Origin: an uncultured Pelagibacteraceae bacterium
Lineage (GTDB): Bacteria > Pseudomonadota > Alphaproteobacteria > Pelagibacterales > Pelagibacteraceae
Assembly: GCA_902561155.1 (NCBI GenBank)
Contig: CACEOY010000006.1
Location: 1 to 64,000 of the forward strand
Reading direction: 5' to 3'
Length of the DNA: 64,000 bases
Within the stretch, counting starts at the first letter, position 1. Each line of letters begins with the position of its first letter. Below are positions 8,676 to 17,782 of the stretch, piece after piece. Made by a program: the position numbers and the translations under genes. The notes beneath the pieces were generated by a model. It was given only the letters and a program-made list of their open reading frames with translations. It ran no database searches and was not told where the DNA came from.

Positions 8676-9553
8676 GGTCTTGGATTAATAATTTGTTTTT
8701 TTAGTTTGTTTTCTCTCATGAAAATTATAAGAGAACTAGTTATGACTAGTAATGCACCGAAAAGTGTTAATAATTTTGGTATTTCACTCCAAATTAAGAA
8801 GCCAAATACAATTGCAAAAACTAAACTTAGATATTTTATTGGAGTTACTAATGATGTTTCTGCTAATCTGTAGCTTTGAGTAAGTAATAAGTTTGCAACA
8901 CTTCCACACAAGCCCATTATAATAAAAATTCCTAAATCTATTCCGTTTGGTAAAACCCAATCTCCTTTAAAGATAGTTGCTATACCTAATAATGAGCAAA
9001 GTAATGTAAAGTAAAATGCAATTCTATAATTTGGTTCAGTTTTAGATAAGGATCTAACACTTATAGCAACGCAAGCAAAAAAAATACAAAATATTATCGG
9101 TGTGATGTAGTAAAAATTTAAATCTATAAAAGCTGGCTGTACTATTAATAACATTCCAATAAAGCCCAAAAATACTGCGGACCATCTTTTAATTCCAACT
9201 TTCTCAGATAAAAAGAAAATTGATGCAACTGTAACAAATATTGGCCCTCCAAATGTAAGGGACACCACATCAGCTAAAGGTAATTCTCTTAAACCAATGA
9301 ATAATGCAATAATTGCTGCTGCACCAGTAAAAGCACGAAATGCATGAAGACCTGGTCTTGAAGTTTTGTAAAAAATTAATAATTTTTTTCTTGGAATTAT
9401 AAAAAAAATAGGAATAAAGCCTATAAAAAATCTTAAGAAAAGAACTTGCCCAACTGGGTAATAATCTAGCCACTTAACGCATATATCCATAATGGAAAAG
9501 CATATTACGCTGGCCACCATGTACAATACGCCTATTTGATTTTTAGTAAGCAA
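8672..9553 (-). CDS. EamA/DMT-superfamily transporter
   Basis: A 293-residue membrane protein with about ten hydrophobic helices arranged as two EamA repeats. The first repeat begins with ASVICFSIMDICVKWL and contains the FLRFF and GLRELPLADV signatures. The family exports or imports small metabolites, and the substrate cannot be predicted. The start is a TTG at 9553, favoured because a GAGG ribosome site sits 8 nt upstream and the helix-1 residues NQIGVLY are kept; the first in-frame ATG (9520) would cut helix 1. The start is about 40 nt from the divergent msrA. Confidence 0.8.
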   Translation of the reverse strand: MLTKNQIGVLYMVASVICFSIMDICVKWLDYYPVGQVLFLRFFIGFIPIFFIIPRKKLLIFYKTSRPGLHAFRAFTGAAAIIALFIGLRELPLADVVSLTFGGPIFVTVASIFFLSEKVGIKRWSAVFLGFIGMLLIVQPAFIDLNFYYITPIIFCIFFACVAISVRSLSKTEPNYRIAFYFTLLCSLLGIATIFKGDWVLPNGIDLGIFIIMGLCGSVANLLLTQSYRLAETSLVTPIKYLSLVFAIVFGFLIWSEIPKLLTLFGALLVITSSLIIFMRENKLKKQIINPRP

Positions 9554-9593
9554 TTTATTATCCTCAATACTTCATAACATAAAAAAATTACTT

Positions 9594-10043
9594 ATGCAAA
9601 AATGTTACTTAGCAATGGGATGTTTCTGGAAACCTGAGGAGCAATTTAAAACTCAAAAAGGCATAATAGATACCGAGGTAGGATATGCTGGTGGATATAA
9701 ATCAAAAGTTACCTATGAAGAAGTTTGCCAAGGTAACACTGGTCACGCAGAAATTGTAAAGCTTTCGTTTGACGAAAACATTATTTCTTATGAAAAAATT
9801 TTAGAGCTATTTTTTAAATTTCATGATCCAACCCAAAAAGACATGCAATTTCCAGATGTTGGAACTCAATATAGAAGTGAAATATTTTATGAAAATGAGC
9901 AACAAAAAGTGGTAGCAGAAAAAGTAAAAGAAAAATTTAATAAAACATTAAATAATAAAATCGAAACAAATATTTCTCCAATAAAAAACTATTGTAAAGC
10001 AGAGGAATATCATCAAAAATATATTGAAAAAACCCGAAGATGA
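9594..10043 (+). CDS. msrA: Peptide methionine-S-sulfoxide reductase
   Basis: A 149-residue MsrA with the catalytic GCFW motif at residues 9-12 and the family block TEVGYAGG (about 28-35). A later cysteine in NYCKAEEYHQKY (about residue 130) is positioned to act as resolving thiol. It reduces oxidised methionine in proteins using thioredoxin. It is the first gene of a tight + strand run with a sulfurtransferase and an RND pump, and its stop overlaps the next start by 4 nt. Confidence 0.92.
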   Translation: MQKCYLAMGCFWKPEEQFKTQKGIIDTEVGYAGGYKSKVTYEEVCQGNTGHAEIVKLSFDENIISYEKILELFFKFHDPTQKDMQFPDVGTQYRSEIFYENEQQKVVAEKVKEKFNKTLNNKIETNISPIKNYCKAEEYHQKYIEKTRR

Positions 10044-10855
10044 GTCCTTTAAAATCTACCAAATGGCTTGAGGAAAATATTAGTAAAGTAAAAATTTTAG
10101 ATGCTACTTGGCATATGCCTAATTCAAATCGAGATGCATTTAAAGAGTATGAACAAAATCACATTAAAAGTTCAATTTTTTTTGATTTGGATAAAAATTC
10201 AAATCAAAATATTTCCTTACCCCACATGTTACCAGATTCTCAAAATTGGGAGAAAGTAGTTTCTAAATTAGGCATTAAAAATGATGACCATATTATTATC
10301 TACGATAACTCTGAAGTACTAAGTGCAAGTAGATGTTGGTTTACATTTTTATATTTTGGGCATGATATAAATTTGGTCTCAGTCTTAGATGGTGGATTAA
10401 AAAAATGGAAATTAGAAAATAGACCGTTATCAAATGAAACGGTCAGTTTAATAAAAACTAAATATAAAGCTAAAGAAAAAAATGATTTAGTAATTAATTT
10501 TAATCAAGTCGAAGAAAATATTAAAGAAAAAAAGTTTTGTTTAGTTGATGCTAGAGGTGAAAATAGATTTAAAGGATTGGTAGATGAGCCGAGAAAAAAT
10601 TTGAAAAAAGGAAATGTAAAAGGATCAAAAAACCTGCCATTCTCAAAAATGATAAATTCTGAAAACAATACCTTTAAGAAAAAAGAAGAACTAGAGAAAA
10701 TATTCATAAACCACGGCATAAATCCAAACGAAAAATTAGCTTTTAGCTGCGGAAGTGGTATAACGGCCTGTGTCTTAGGTCTGGCAAGTACTGTCATTAA
10801 TAACAAATTACCAGTTATTTATGATGGTTCCTGGGCAGAGTACGGGCTCAAATAA
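10040..10855 (+). CDS. 3-mercaptopyruvate/thiosulfate sulfurtransferase (tandem rhodanese)
   Basis: A 271-residue protein with two rhodanese domains. The first (about 1-130) is catalytically silent and the second (about 150-271) carries the active-site loop CGSGITA with the persulfide cysteine near residue 237. The CGSG(I/V)TA loop is the form typical of SseA-type mercaptopyruvate sulfurtransferases, which move sulfane sulfur to thiols or cyanide. It overlaps msrA by 4 nt and is 2 nt from the RND adaptor gene, so all four genes are likely co-transcribed. Confidence 0.88.
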   Translation: MSPLKSTKWLEENISKVKILDATWHMPNSNRDAFKEYEQNHIKSSIFFDLDKNSNQNISLPHMLPDSQNWEKVVSKLGIKNDDHIIIYDNSEVLSASRCWFTFLYFGHDINLVSVLDGGLKKWKLENRPLSNETVSLIKTKYKAKEKNDLVINFNQVEENIKEKKFCLVDARGENRFKGLVDEPRKNLKKGNVKGSKNLPFSKMINSENNTFKKKEELEKIFINHGINPNEKLAFSCGSGITACVLGLASTVINNKLPVIYDGSWAEYGLK

Positions 10856-10857
10856 AA

Positions 10858-11733
10858 ATGAAAACATCAACTAAAATAAAAACTTTTATTATTATATTTA
10901 TCATTGCTATTACTGTTGTAATAATTGCAAGACATTTTATAGGATTACACTTTAAAAAAAAATTTAGTACAAGACCAGCACCAGGTGTAATAGTTAAAGA
11001 GGTTGAGAAATCACAATTTTATAAAAGTATTGAAACCTTTGGTACTGCAATAGCTCAAAATTCCAAAACTTACAGAATAAAAAAAGATAATCTTGTAGGA
11101 AATTTAAGAATAGAAAATAGATTTGTAAAAAAAGGGGAAATCATAGCTGCTTTAAAAGATAGTAATAATATAATTGCAGATTTTGCTGGTAAACTTGGTA
11201 AAAGGGAAATAGCGCAGGGTGTTCTAGGATCAGATAGTTTAATTATTACTCTTGATGATTTAAAAAAAATTGTAATAGATATTAAAATTCCTGAAAGTTA
11301 TGTAGGAATTTTAAAACCGGGTCTAAAAGCAGAGATATCCAGCTCAGCTTTTCCCGAAAAAAATTTTAAAGGGATAGTGTCCTCTATTAGTTCAAGGATT
11401 GATCCTTCGACAAGATCAATTTTAGCCAGAATTTCCGTAAATAACAAAAATTTTGAAATAATTCCTGGGCAGTTGATGACAGTAAAAATAATTTATAATG
11501 AAATTAATCAAATAGGGGTTCCAGAAAGTGCAGTGACCATTCAGGGAAATACCTCTTTTGTCTATATTGTAAAAAATAATGCTGCTGAAAAAAGAGATAT
11601 TAAAATTGGAAATAGAAATTTTGGAAAAGTCTCTGTTCTCTCAGGAATAAAAGAGGGTGACCTGGTGATTTCTGAAGGAGTTTCTAAAGTGCGAAATAAA
11701 ACAAAAGTAAAAATTATTAATACTAAACAATAA
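10858..11733 (+). CDS. RND-pump periplasmic adaptor lacking the alpha-hairpin
   Basis: A 291-residue membrane-fusion protein anchored by one N-terminal helix (about residues 8-27), with no lipobox. The two lipoyl half-motifs are nearly adjacent: the first ends at KKGEIIAALKDS (about 91-102) and the second starts at IIADFAGKLG (about 105-114). Adaptors of the AcrA type normally carry a long alpha-helical hairpin there, which docks onto TolC. Beta-barrel and membrane-proximal segments follow (about 125-291). It is 1 nt from the transporter gene and surely works with it. Confidence 0.87.
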   Translation: MKTSTKIKTFIIIFIIAITVVIIARHFIGLHFKKKFSTRPAPGVIVKEVEKSQFYKSIETFGTAIAQNSKTYRIKKDNLVGNLRIENRFVKKGEIIAALKDSNNIIADFAGKLGKREIAQGVLGSDSLIITLDDLKKIVIDIKIPESYVGILKPGLKAEISSSAFPEKNFKGIVSSISSRIDPSTRSILARISVNNKNFEIIPGQLMTVKIIYNEINQIGVPESAVTIQGNTSFVYIVKNNAAEKRDIKIGNRNFGKVSVLSGIKEGDLVISEGVSKVRNKTKVKIINTKQ

Positions 11734-11734
11734 A

Positions 11735-14700
11735 ATGTTTTTGACCGATTTATCGATAAAAAGACCTGTTGTTGCATCTGTGATGAGCATGGCTTTGGTT
11801 ATCTTTGGTCTTTTTACTTTTAATGAAATACCAACAGATGAGTTGCCAGATGTTCAGCCTCCTGTTGTTACTATTCAGACAGAATATAAAGGTGCATCTG
11901 CAGAAATTATTGATACCCAGATAACTCAAAGAATAGAAGATTTTGTCGGAGGAACGCCTGGATTAGAAACTATAGACTCTTTTAGTGAAGATGAGAGCTC
12001 TAGAATTACTCTTACATTTGAAAACAATCTAGATTTAGACGATGTAGCCAACGATGTCAGAAGTTCAGTTGCAAGAGTATTAGATAATCTTCCTGATGGT
12101 GCTGAACAACCCGAAATTTTTAAACAAAGTGCTGGAATGAGAACAACAATGTGGTTGTCTTTTAATTCTGATACCATGACAGATTTAGAATTAACTGATT
12201 ATGCTGATCGATACTTAACTGATTTATTTTCAACTGTAGAGGGGGTCGGTAGAGTTCGTTTAGGAGGAGAGAGAGAACTTTCCTTAAGAGTTTGGTTGGA
12301 TCCGATAGCTCTTGCAGCTAGAGATTTGACAACACAAGAAGTTGAGTCGGTTTTAAGAAAAGAAAATGTTGAGTTTCCTGCAGGAAGAATTGAGTCTAAA
12401 GATGTTGATTTAACTATCAAATTAGATAAGGCCTATAAAAATTTAGAAAATTATAAAAAACTACCACTTAAAAGAGCAAGGGATGGATCAATTATCACAC
12501 TTTCAGACGTTGCCAGAGTTGAACTTGGGGCAGAATCAACCAGAACATTATTTAAAGGAAACGGTAAACAAGTTGTTGGTATTGGTATTTATCAACAGTC
12601 AGATGCCAATACTATTAAGGTTGCAAATGGGATTAAAAATAAAATAAAAGAAATTAAACCAGGATTACCTCCTGGAACATCTTTAGAAGTTTCTTTCGAC
12701 AGAAGTAATTACATAAAGGCCGCGATAAAAGAAGTTTACAAAACTTTATTTATTGCTTTGATATTGGTAACAATTATCATTTATTTATTCTTAGGTAATA
12801 TTAGGGCATTAATAGTTCCTCTAATTGCTTTGCCGGTTTCTTTAATTTCTACTTTTTTATCTATTTATTTTTTTGATTTTTCTATAAATCTATTTACCTT
12901 AATGGCATTAGTCTTAGCGATAGGGATCGTTGTTGACGACGCTATAGTAATGCTTGAAAATATTGTAAGAAGAATAGAGTTAGGAGATACGCCACTTGTT
13001 GCAGCATATAAAGGGGCGAAGCAAGTCTCTTTTGCAATTATTGCCACTACAGTTGTATTAGTTGCAGTGTTTATCCCGCTTATTTTTATTAAAGGCATTA
13101 CTGGTGTATTATTTACCCAAACCGCAATCACTTTAGCTTCAGCTGTAGTTATATCAAGCTTTGTAGCACTTTCTTTAAGTCCAATGATAGGTAGTAAAGT
13201 TCTTAAGAAAAATATGAATAAATCAAAAATTGTAATAAAATTCGAAAAATTTTTAAAAAATATTACATTAGTTTACAAGCAATCGCTTATTAGCTGGATA
13301 AAAAAAAGAAAAATTATAATTTCTTTTTTAGCAATAGTATTGTCTCTAACAATTTTTTTATTTAATTATGCACCAAAAGAACTAATTGCACCTGAAGACA
13401 GAGGTGCATTTTTCGTAATAGTGAAGGCCCCTCAAGGTTCAGGGTTCAATTTTACAAAATCTAAAGCAGAAGATATTGAAAATCTTTTATTGCCTAATGT
13501 TGGTAAAGGAGAATATAGGAAATTAATATTGCGAGTACCAGGATTTGGAAAGTCAGCAAAACAAGTAAACAGTGGTTTTATAATAGTTCTTTTGGAACCA
13601 TGGGCTAAAAGAGATCGTCATGGAGTTAAAATAATGAGAGAGTCATTTGGAAAAATTTCTAAAGTACCAGGCGTGCTTGCTTTTCCAATAATGCCTCAAG
13701 GTATTAGAACGGGTGGTGTAGAAAGTCCTGTTCAATTTGTAATCTTAGGTAATACATATGACCAATTAATAGAATGGAAAAATGTTATTAAAAAAGAATC
13801 TAGAAAGAATCCGGGACTTACATCAATACAAGATGATTTCGATTTAAATAAACCACAACTTAATGTTCAAATAGATCAAAAAAAAGCTGCAGATTTAGGT
13901 GTTTCTACAGAGGACATAGGGAGAACAATTGAAACTATTTTTGGCTCTAAAAGAGTTACAAATTTTACTAGAGATGGAAAAGAATACTCCATTATTCTTC
14001 AGGGCGATATTAAAGATAGACAAGAGCCGGATAGTATTAGTAAAGTTTTTGTAAGATCCAATAATAACGGAAAACTTGTATCAGTCTCTAATTTAATTAG
14101 TTATGATGAAGAAGGTCAGTCTCCTTTCTTAGCAAGATATAACAGACAAAAAGCAGTAACAATTTCAGCGAGATTAGTTGGTGACTACTCTTTAGATGAG
14201 GCCTTGAATTTTTTGGTCAAAGTTGTGGAAGAAAAAACCCCTGAGGCAAAAATTGCATACAAAGGAGAAAGTGAAGAATATAAAAAAACTAACACAGAAT
14301 TATATATCATATTTATATTGGCTTTGGTCACAGCATATTTAGCGATGAGTGCTCAATTCGAAAGCTGGAAACATCCTTTAACTATAATGCTAACAGTTCC
14401 ATTGGCAATACTTGGAGGTCTGCTAGGAATATTGGTTGTTGGCTCCTCTTTAAATATTTATAGTCAAATTGCTTTAATAATATTAATTGGCTTATCAGCA
14501 AAAAATGGAATCTTAATTGTAGAATTTGCAAATCAGCTGAGAAAAGAGGGAAAAAATATAGAGACATCAATAATAGAGGCTGCATCAATTAGATTCAGAC
14601 CAATTTTAATGACAAGTCTTTCAACTATTATTGGAGTACTTCCTCTTATACTTGGCTCTGGGCCAGGAGCAGCAAGTAGACTGACTGTTGGAATAACTAT

Positions 14701-14830
14701 ATTCGGTGGAATGCTTTTTTCAACTTTTTTTACTCTATATGTAATTCCTACAATTTATTCTATTATTGGAAAGAGCACTCAAAGAATTGACGCTGTTGAG
14801 ATTGAATTAAATAAGCAACTTAAAAAATAA
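11735..14830 (+). CDS. RND multidrug/solute efflux transporter (HAE1/AcrB family)
   Basis: A 1031-residue inner-membrane proton antiporter with the duplicated RND plan. There is one helix at residues 12-30, a large periplasmic porter domain, a helix bundle at about 335-540, then a second porter and bundle to the end. The proton-relay aspartates are visible in GIVVDDAIVMLENI (about residues 394-407), and FDFSINLFTLMALVLAIG matches helix 4. Substrate unknown. No TolC-like outer-membrane gene is nearby; the partner adaptor lacks the TolC-docking hairpin. It converges on the lytic-transglycosylase-like gene with 5 nt between. Confidence 0.93.
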   Translation: MFLTDLSIKRPVVASVMSMALVIFGLFTFNEIPTDELPDVQPPVVTIQTEYKGASAEIIDTQITQRIEDFVGGTPGLETIDSFSEDESSRITLTFENNLDLDDVANDVRSSVARVLDNLPDGAEQPEIFKQSAGMRTTMWLSFNSDTMTDLELTDYADRYLTDLFSTVEGVGRVRLGGERELSLRVWLDPIALAARDLTTQEVESVLRKENVEFPAGRIESKDVDLTIKLDKAYKNLENYKKLPLKRARDGSIITLSDVARVELGAESTRTLFKGNGKQVVGIGIYQQSDANTIKVANGIKNKIKEIKPGLPPGTSLEVSFDRSNYIKAAIKEVYKTLFIALILVTIIIYLFLGNIRALIVPLIALPVSLISTFLSIYFFDFSINLFTLMALVLAIGIVVDDAIVMLENIVRRIELGDTPLVAAYKGAKQVSFAIIATTVVLVAVFIPLIFIKGITGVLFTQTAITLASAVVISSFVALSLSPMIGSKVLKKNMNKSKIVIKFEKFLKNITLVYKQSLISWIKKRKIIISFLAIVLSLTIFLFNYAPKELIAPEDRGAFFVIVKAPQGSGFNFTKSKAEDIENLLLPNVGKGEYRKLILRVPGFGKSAKQVNSGFIIVLLEPWAKRDRHGVKIMRESFGKISKVPGVLAFPIMPQGIRTGGVESPVQFVILGNTYDQLIEWKNVIKKESRKNPGLTSIQDDFDLNKPQLNVQIDQKKAADLGVSTEDIGRTIETIFGSKRVTNFTRDGKEYSIILQGDIKDRQEPDSISKVFVRSNNNGKLVSVSNLISYDEEGQSPFLARYNRQKAVTISARLVGDYSLDEALNFLVKVVEEKTPEAKIAYKGESEEYKKTNTELYIIFILALVTAYLAMSAQFESWKHPLTIMLTVPLAILGGLLGILVVGSSLNIYSQIALIILIGLSAKNGILIVEFANQLRKEGKNIETSIIEAASIRFRPILMTSLSTIIGVLPLILGSGPGAASRLTVGITIFGGMLFSTFFTLYVIPTIYSIIGKSTQRIDAVEIELNKQLKK

Positions 14831-14835
14831 TATAC

Positions 14836-15420
14836 TTATTTTTGTCCAAGTTTTTTTTTACAAATAGTTAATTGTTTCCTATATTTTGAAGCCATATCTT
14901 TTACTGATTTAGCGTAGATGATGGCTTTTTTATCTTTAGAATAATTTTTATAATCACCCCAACCCTTGTAATAAGCTAAGTATTGCTTGTAAGCATCTTT
15001 TTTTGAAATTCTTAAAATCTTATTAGTTTTATTTATGTACCAGCCGATAAAATCAACCGAGTCTTTAAATCTCGCCCTTGTTGCTAAAGGATTTTTAGTC
15101 TCTCTTTTATATTGCTCCCAAGTTCCCTTTACAGCTTGTGAATACCCAAATGATGAAGAAGGTCTTTTAAAAGGGATAACCTTGAAAAGCTTTTTTCTTG
15201 GCGGTTTAGCTAACCAATTGAAGTCGCTTTCCTTTTTCACAAAAGCTAATTGTAAATGTATTGGGGCCCCCCATTTTTCGTAAGAAGCTTTAGAATGTTT
15301 ATACCACAAATATCTTTCTTCAAATATTGCACAGCTATTCTGAGTATTTTTTGGAATTGAAGAGCATGCTGATAAAATTAAAAAAAGAAATATAATTAAG
15401 TTTTTTCTATAAAGAATCAC
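14836..15420 (-). CDS. Lytic-transglycosylase-like lipoprotein
   Basis: A 194-residue exported lipoprotein with signal peptide and lipobox LSAC (cysteine near residue 19). The mature protein shows an SLT-like core: KKESDF with a candidate catalytic glutamate (about residue 63), SSFGYSQA (about 89-96) and an AYYKGWGDYK segment (about 148-157) like the tyrosine region of SLT folds. The likely role is cleavage of peptidoglycan glycan strands in the periplasm. No internal methionine precedes the signal peptide, so the start is a GTG at 15420. Activity is an inference from motif order. Confidence 0.75.
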   Translation of the reverse strand: MILYRKNLIIFLFLILSACSSIPKNTQNSCAIFEERYLWYKHSKASYEKWGAPIHLQLAFVKKESDFNWLAKPPRKKLFKVIPFKRPSSSFGYSQAVKGTWEQYKRETKNPLATRARFKDSVDFIGWYINKTNKILRISKKDAYKQYLAYYKGWGDYKNYSKDKKAIIYAKSVKDMASKYRKQLTICKKKLGQK

Positions 15421-15440
15421 TAATCAATTTATACTAAAAA

Positions 15441-15932
15441 TTAATTAAGCTTTCTCCATTTTTCTGGCCTTAAAAATTTACCTTGCCACAAACCTAGCTT
15501 ATTTTCCCTCGCAAAATCTTCATCAGGTATATACTCTTTTGAATATCGTTTATAAGCCACTGCATGACCATTTCTAACCATCCATTGATTCAAATTGACA
15601 TCATCTTTGAAGCACGTGGCTAAATATCTTTCGTATCTGTCCTTAGAAGAAGAAACACATTTTATCTTTGACCCATTAATTTTACCATCAAGACTTTCTT
15701 TTGAAGCTTTTCCACAATAGTAATCTTCATAAAAAGTGTAACCTATAACTGATGAAATTTTCAGTTTTTCTTTTTTACACGTTTGTCTCATTTCTGGTGC
15801 ATCAATACCTTCTAATCTAAATTTGAAATTATTAATATGGACAGTATCGCCGTCAACAACTCTGGGAATTCCAATTATTTCCTCGGCTAATATATTTGTA
15901 GTCAACACAAAAATTATAATTATTGTTCTCAT
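15441..15932 (-). CDS. Secreted thermonuclease-like (SNase) protein
   Basis: A 163-residue protein with an N-terminal signal peptide and a staphylococcal-nuclease OB-fold: VVDGDTVHI (about residues 25-33), FRLEGIDAPE (about 38-47) and DRYERYLATCF (about 98-108). The catalytic arginines are in the second and third motifs. It probably degrades nucleic acid in the periplasm or outside the cell, which would suit phosphate or nucleotide scavenging. Five cysteines in the mature part suggest disulfides. It follows the VanZ-like gene by about 10 nt. Confidence 0.85.
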   Translation of the reverse strand: MRTIIIIFVLTTNILAEEIIGIPRVVDGDTVHINNFKFRLEGIDAPEMRQTCKKEKLKISSVIGYTFYEDYYCGKASKESLDGKINGSKIKCVSSSKDRYERYLATCFKDDVNLNQWMVRNGHAVAYKRYSKEYIPDEDFARENKLGLWQGKFLRPEKWRKLN

Positions 15933-15941
15933 AAATCAACT

Positions 15942-16334
15942 CTAAAATTTTAAATTTTTAATCAGATACAAGATAAAAAAGGCAGATACAACCCCTGCGG
16001 TATTGGCAAACAAATCATTAAGTTCAAATGCTCTATTAGGAATTATTAAATGCAACAATTCAAGTAGGATTGAAACACAGATTAAAAAAGAGAAACTATA
16101 AATTATTTTTTTATGCTTGTCGTTTGTAATAAAACTAAGAAGACCCAAATAGAAAAAAAATATAAGGTGATTAATTGAAGTACCTATTGGATTGGGAATT
16201 AGATTAGGTTGTTTTCCAAGATCACTATATAGCAAAAAACCAATTAGACTGCCTGGAAACAAGTATAAAATTAGTAACACTATTAAAGATAAATAGTATG
16301 TATATTTTACTACTTCAAATATAGTATTTTTCAT
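15942..16334 (-). CDS. VanZ-like membrane protein
   Basis: About 130 residues with four hydrophobic helices. It carries the VanZ-family end motif FELNDLFANTAGV followed by a last helix (about residues 101-130). VanZ proteins confer low-level teicoplanin resistance in some Gram-positives, but the role here is unknown. I start it at ATG 16334: the alternative start at 16382 would overlap the beginning of divergent gpmA and adds no conserved residues. Likely co-transcribed with the downstream nuclease and lipoprotein genes. Confidence 0.75.
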   Translation of the reverse strand: MKNTIFEVVKYTYYLSLIVLLILYLFPGSLIGFLLYSDLGKQPNLIPNPIGTSINHLIFFFYLGLLSFITNDKHKKIIYSFSFLICVSILLELLHLIIPNRAFELNDLFANTAGVVSAFFILYLIKNLKF

Positions 16335-16374
16335 TTTGATATTATTATAGTACAAAATAATTGAATTAACTATT

Positions 16375-17094
16375 ATGAGCAAACTAATCCTTACTAGACA
16401 CGGTCAAAGTATATGGAATGCAGAAAATAGATTTACAGGATGGGTGGATGTAGATCTATCAGAAAAAGGTATTAAAGAAGCAGAAAAATCAGGAGAACTA
16501 ATAAAAAAGCTAAATATCAAAATTGATATTTGTTATACCTCTTTTTTAAAAAGAGCGATTAAAACTTTGACAACTATTCTTCAAAAAAACAATCTTGAGC
16601 TAAAATTTAATACTGCTTGGCAGTTGAATGAGAGACATTACGGATCATTAACTGGTCTTAATAAAGATGAAACTAAAAAGAAAATTGGTGAGGAACAGTT
16701 TAAAAAATATAGAAGATCATGGGATATTCCTCCTCCCCCTATTAAAGAAGATAGTAAATACCTATCAAATTTCAGTCCATTAAATGGAGGTATTCCAATT
16801 GGCATGACTCCATTAACTGAATCTTTAAAAAATACTTATGAAAGGGTAATCCCTTTTTATGAAAATGAAATCAAAAAAAATCTTTATGAGGATAAAAATA
16901 TTCTAGTTTCAGCACATGGAAACTCTTTAAGAGCACTATGCAAATATTTATTTAAGATTTCAGATGGAAAAATTAATGAATTAGAAATTCCAACTGGCAA
17001 TCCATTAATGATTGAATTTGAAAAAAATTTAAATATCAAAAAATTTTTTTACTTAGATGATTCTAGAACTAAAAATATAATTTTTAATCAATAA
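16375..17094 (+). CDS. gpmA: 2,3-bisphosphoglycerate-dependent phosphoglycerate mutase
   Basis: A 239-residue histidine-phosphatase-superfamily mutase that interconverts 3- and 2-phosphoglycerate in glycolysis and gluconeogenesis. The phosphorylated histidine lies in TRHGQSIWNAENRFTGW (residues 7-23), the acid in NERHYGSLTGLN (about 84-95), and the second histidine in SAHGNSLRAL (about 179-188). The last 11 nt overlap the end of the convergent nucleotidyltransferase gene. Confidence 0.95.
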   Translation: MSKLILTRHGQSIWNAENRFTGWVDVDLSEKGIKEAEKSGELIKKLNIKIDICYTSFLKRAIKTLTTILQKNNLELKFNTAWQLNERHYGSLTGLNKDETKKKIGEEQFKKYRRSWDIPPPPIKEDSKYLSNFSPLNGGIPIGMTPLTESLKNTYERVIPFYENEIKKNLYEDKNILVSAHGNSLRALCKYLFKISDGKINELEIPTGNPLMIEFEKNLNIKKFFYLDDSRTKNIIFNQ

Positions 17095-17782
17095 TATCTA
17101 AATTTGAAATTTTGTTATACATATCTTCGGTATTAAGATGATAAAATTTTTGTCTACTTTCTAAACCACAAAGCTTATTCTCGTCCATTAACTTATCCCA
17201 AACTTCGTTCATTGAAAAAACTTTTTTATCGATCGTATATAGACAATTTCTGTCTATCAATTGAAGGCCAGTGAAAATAAAATTATTTTCTATATCTTTA
17301 GAAACAATATTTTTTTTTAAATTAAAATCTCCTTTAAAAGAAGTATCGAAAGATAGTTTTTTATTAACTAGCAATAAGCATGGTTTTTTACTCTTGAAGA
17401 AATTCTTCTCTAAAGATTTCATTTCACTTAAATAATTGGATAACCATAAGGTATCTGGGTTTAAAACAAAAAAAGGGTTGTCGTCAAATGTTTTTGTCCC
17501 CTCTTTTACTCCACCACCAGTATCTAGTAGCAAACTTTTTTCATTCGAAATATCTATTTTTATATTTGATTTAATATTTAAAATAAATTTTTCGATTTGG
17601 TCTGCTAGGTGATGAACATTTATAATTATTTTTTCTACCCCATAATTTTCCAAAAGATTTATAGATCTTTCTAATAAATTTTTACTTCCTACTTTTATTA
17701 AAGGTTTTGGTGTTTCTAGGGTTAACGGTTTCATTCGTGTTCCAAGTCCCGCAGCCAATATCATCGCGTATTTAACATTCAT
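17084..17782 (-). CDS. murU: Sugar-1-phosphate nucleotidyltransferase, MurNAc-1-P uridylyltransferase type
   Basis: A 232-residue NTP transferase with the signature LAAGLGTRMKPLT (residues 9-21), the PKPLIKVG loop (about 25-32) and NPDTLW (about 121-126). Its place directly after the AmgK-like kinase (4-nt overlap) matches the MurNAc/GlcNAc anomeric-kinase recycling route, in which AmgK makes MurNAc-1-phosphate and MurU makes UDP-MurNAc, bypassing de novo synthesis. The assignment leans on this pairing, and a mannose-1-phosphate guanylyltransferase-like activity is the main alternative. Confidence 0.78.
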   Translation of the reverse strand: MNVKYAMILAAGLGTRMKPLTLETPKPLIKVGSKNLLERSINLLENYGVEKIIINVHHLADQIEKFILNIKSNIKIDISNEKSLLLDTGGGVKEGTKTFDDNPFFVLNPDTLWLSNYLSEMKSLEKNFFKSKKPCLLLVNKKLSFDTSFKGDFNLKKNIVSKDIENNFIFTGLQLIDRNCLYTIDKKVFSMNEVWDKLMDENKLCGLESRQKFYHLNTEDMYNKISNLDIID

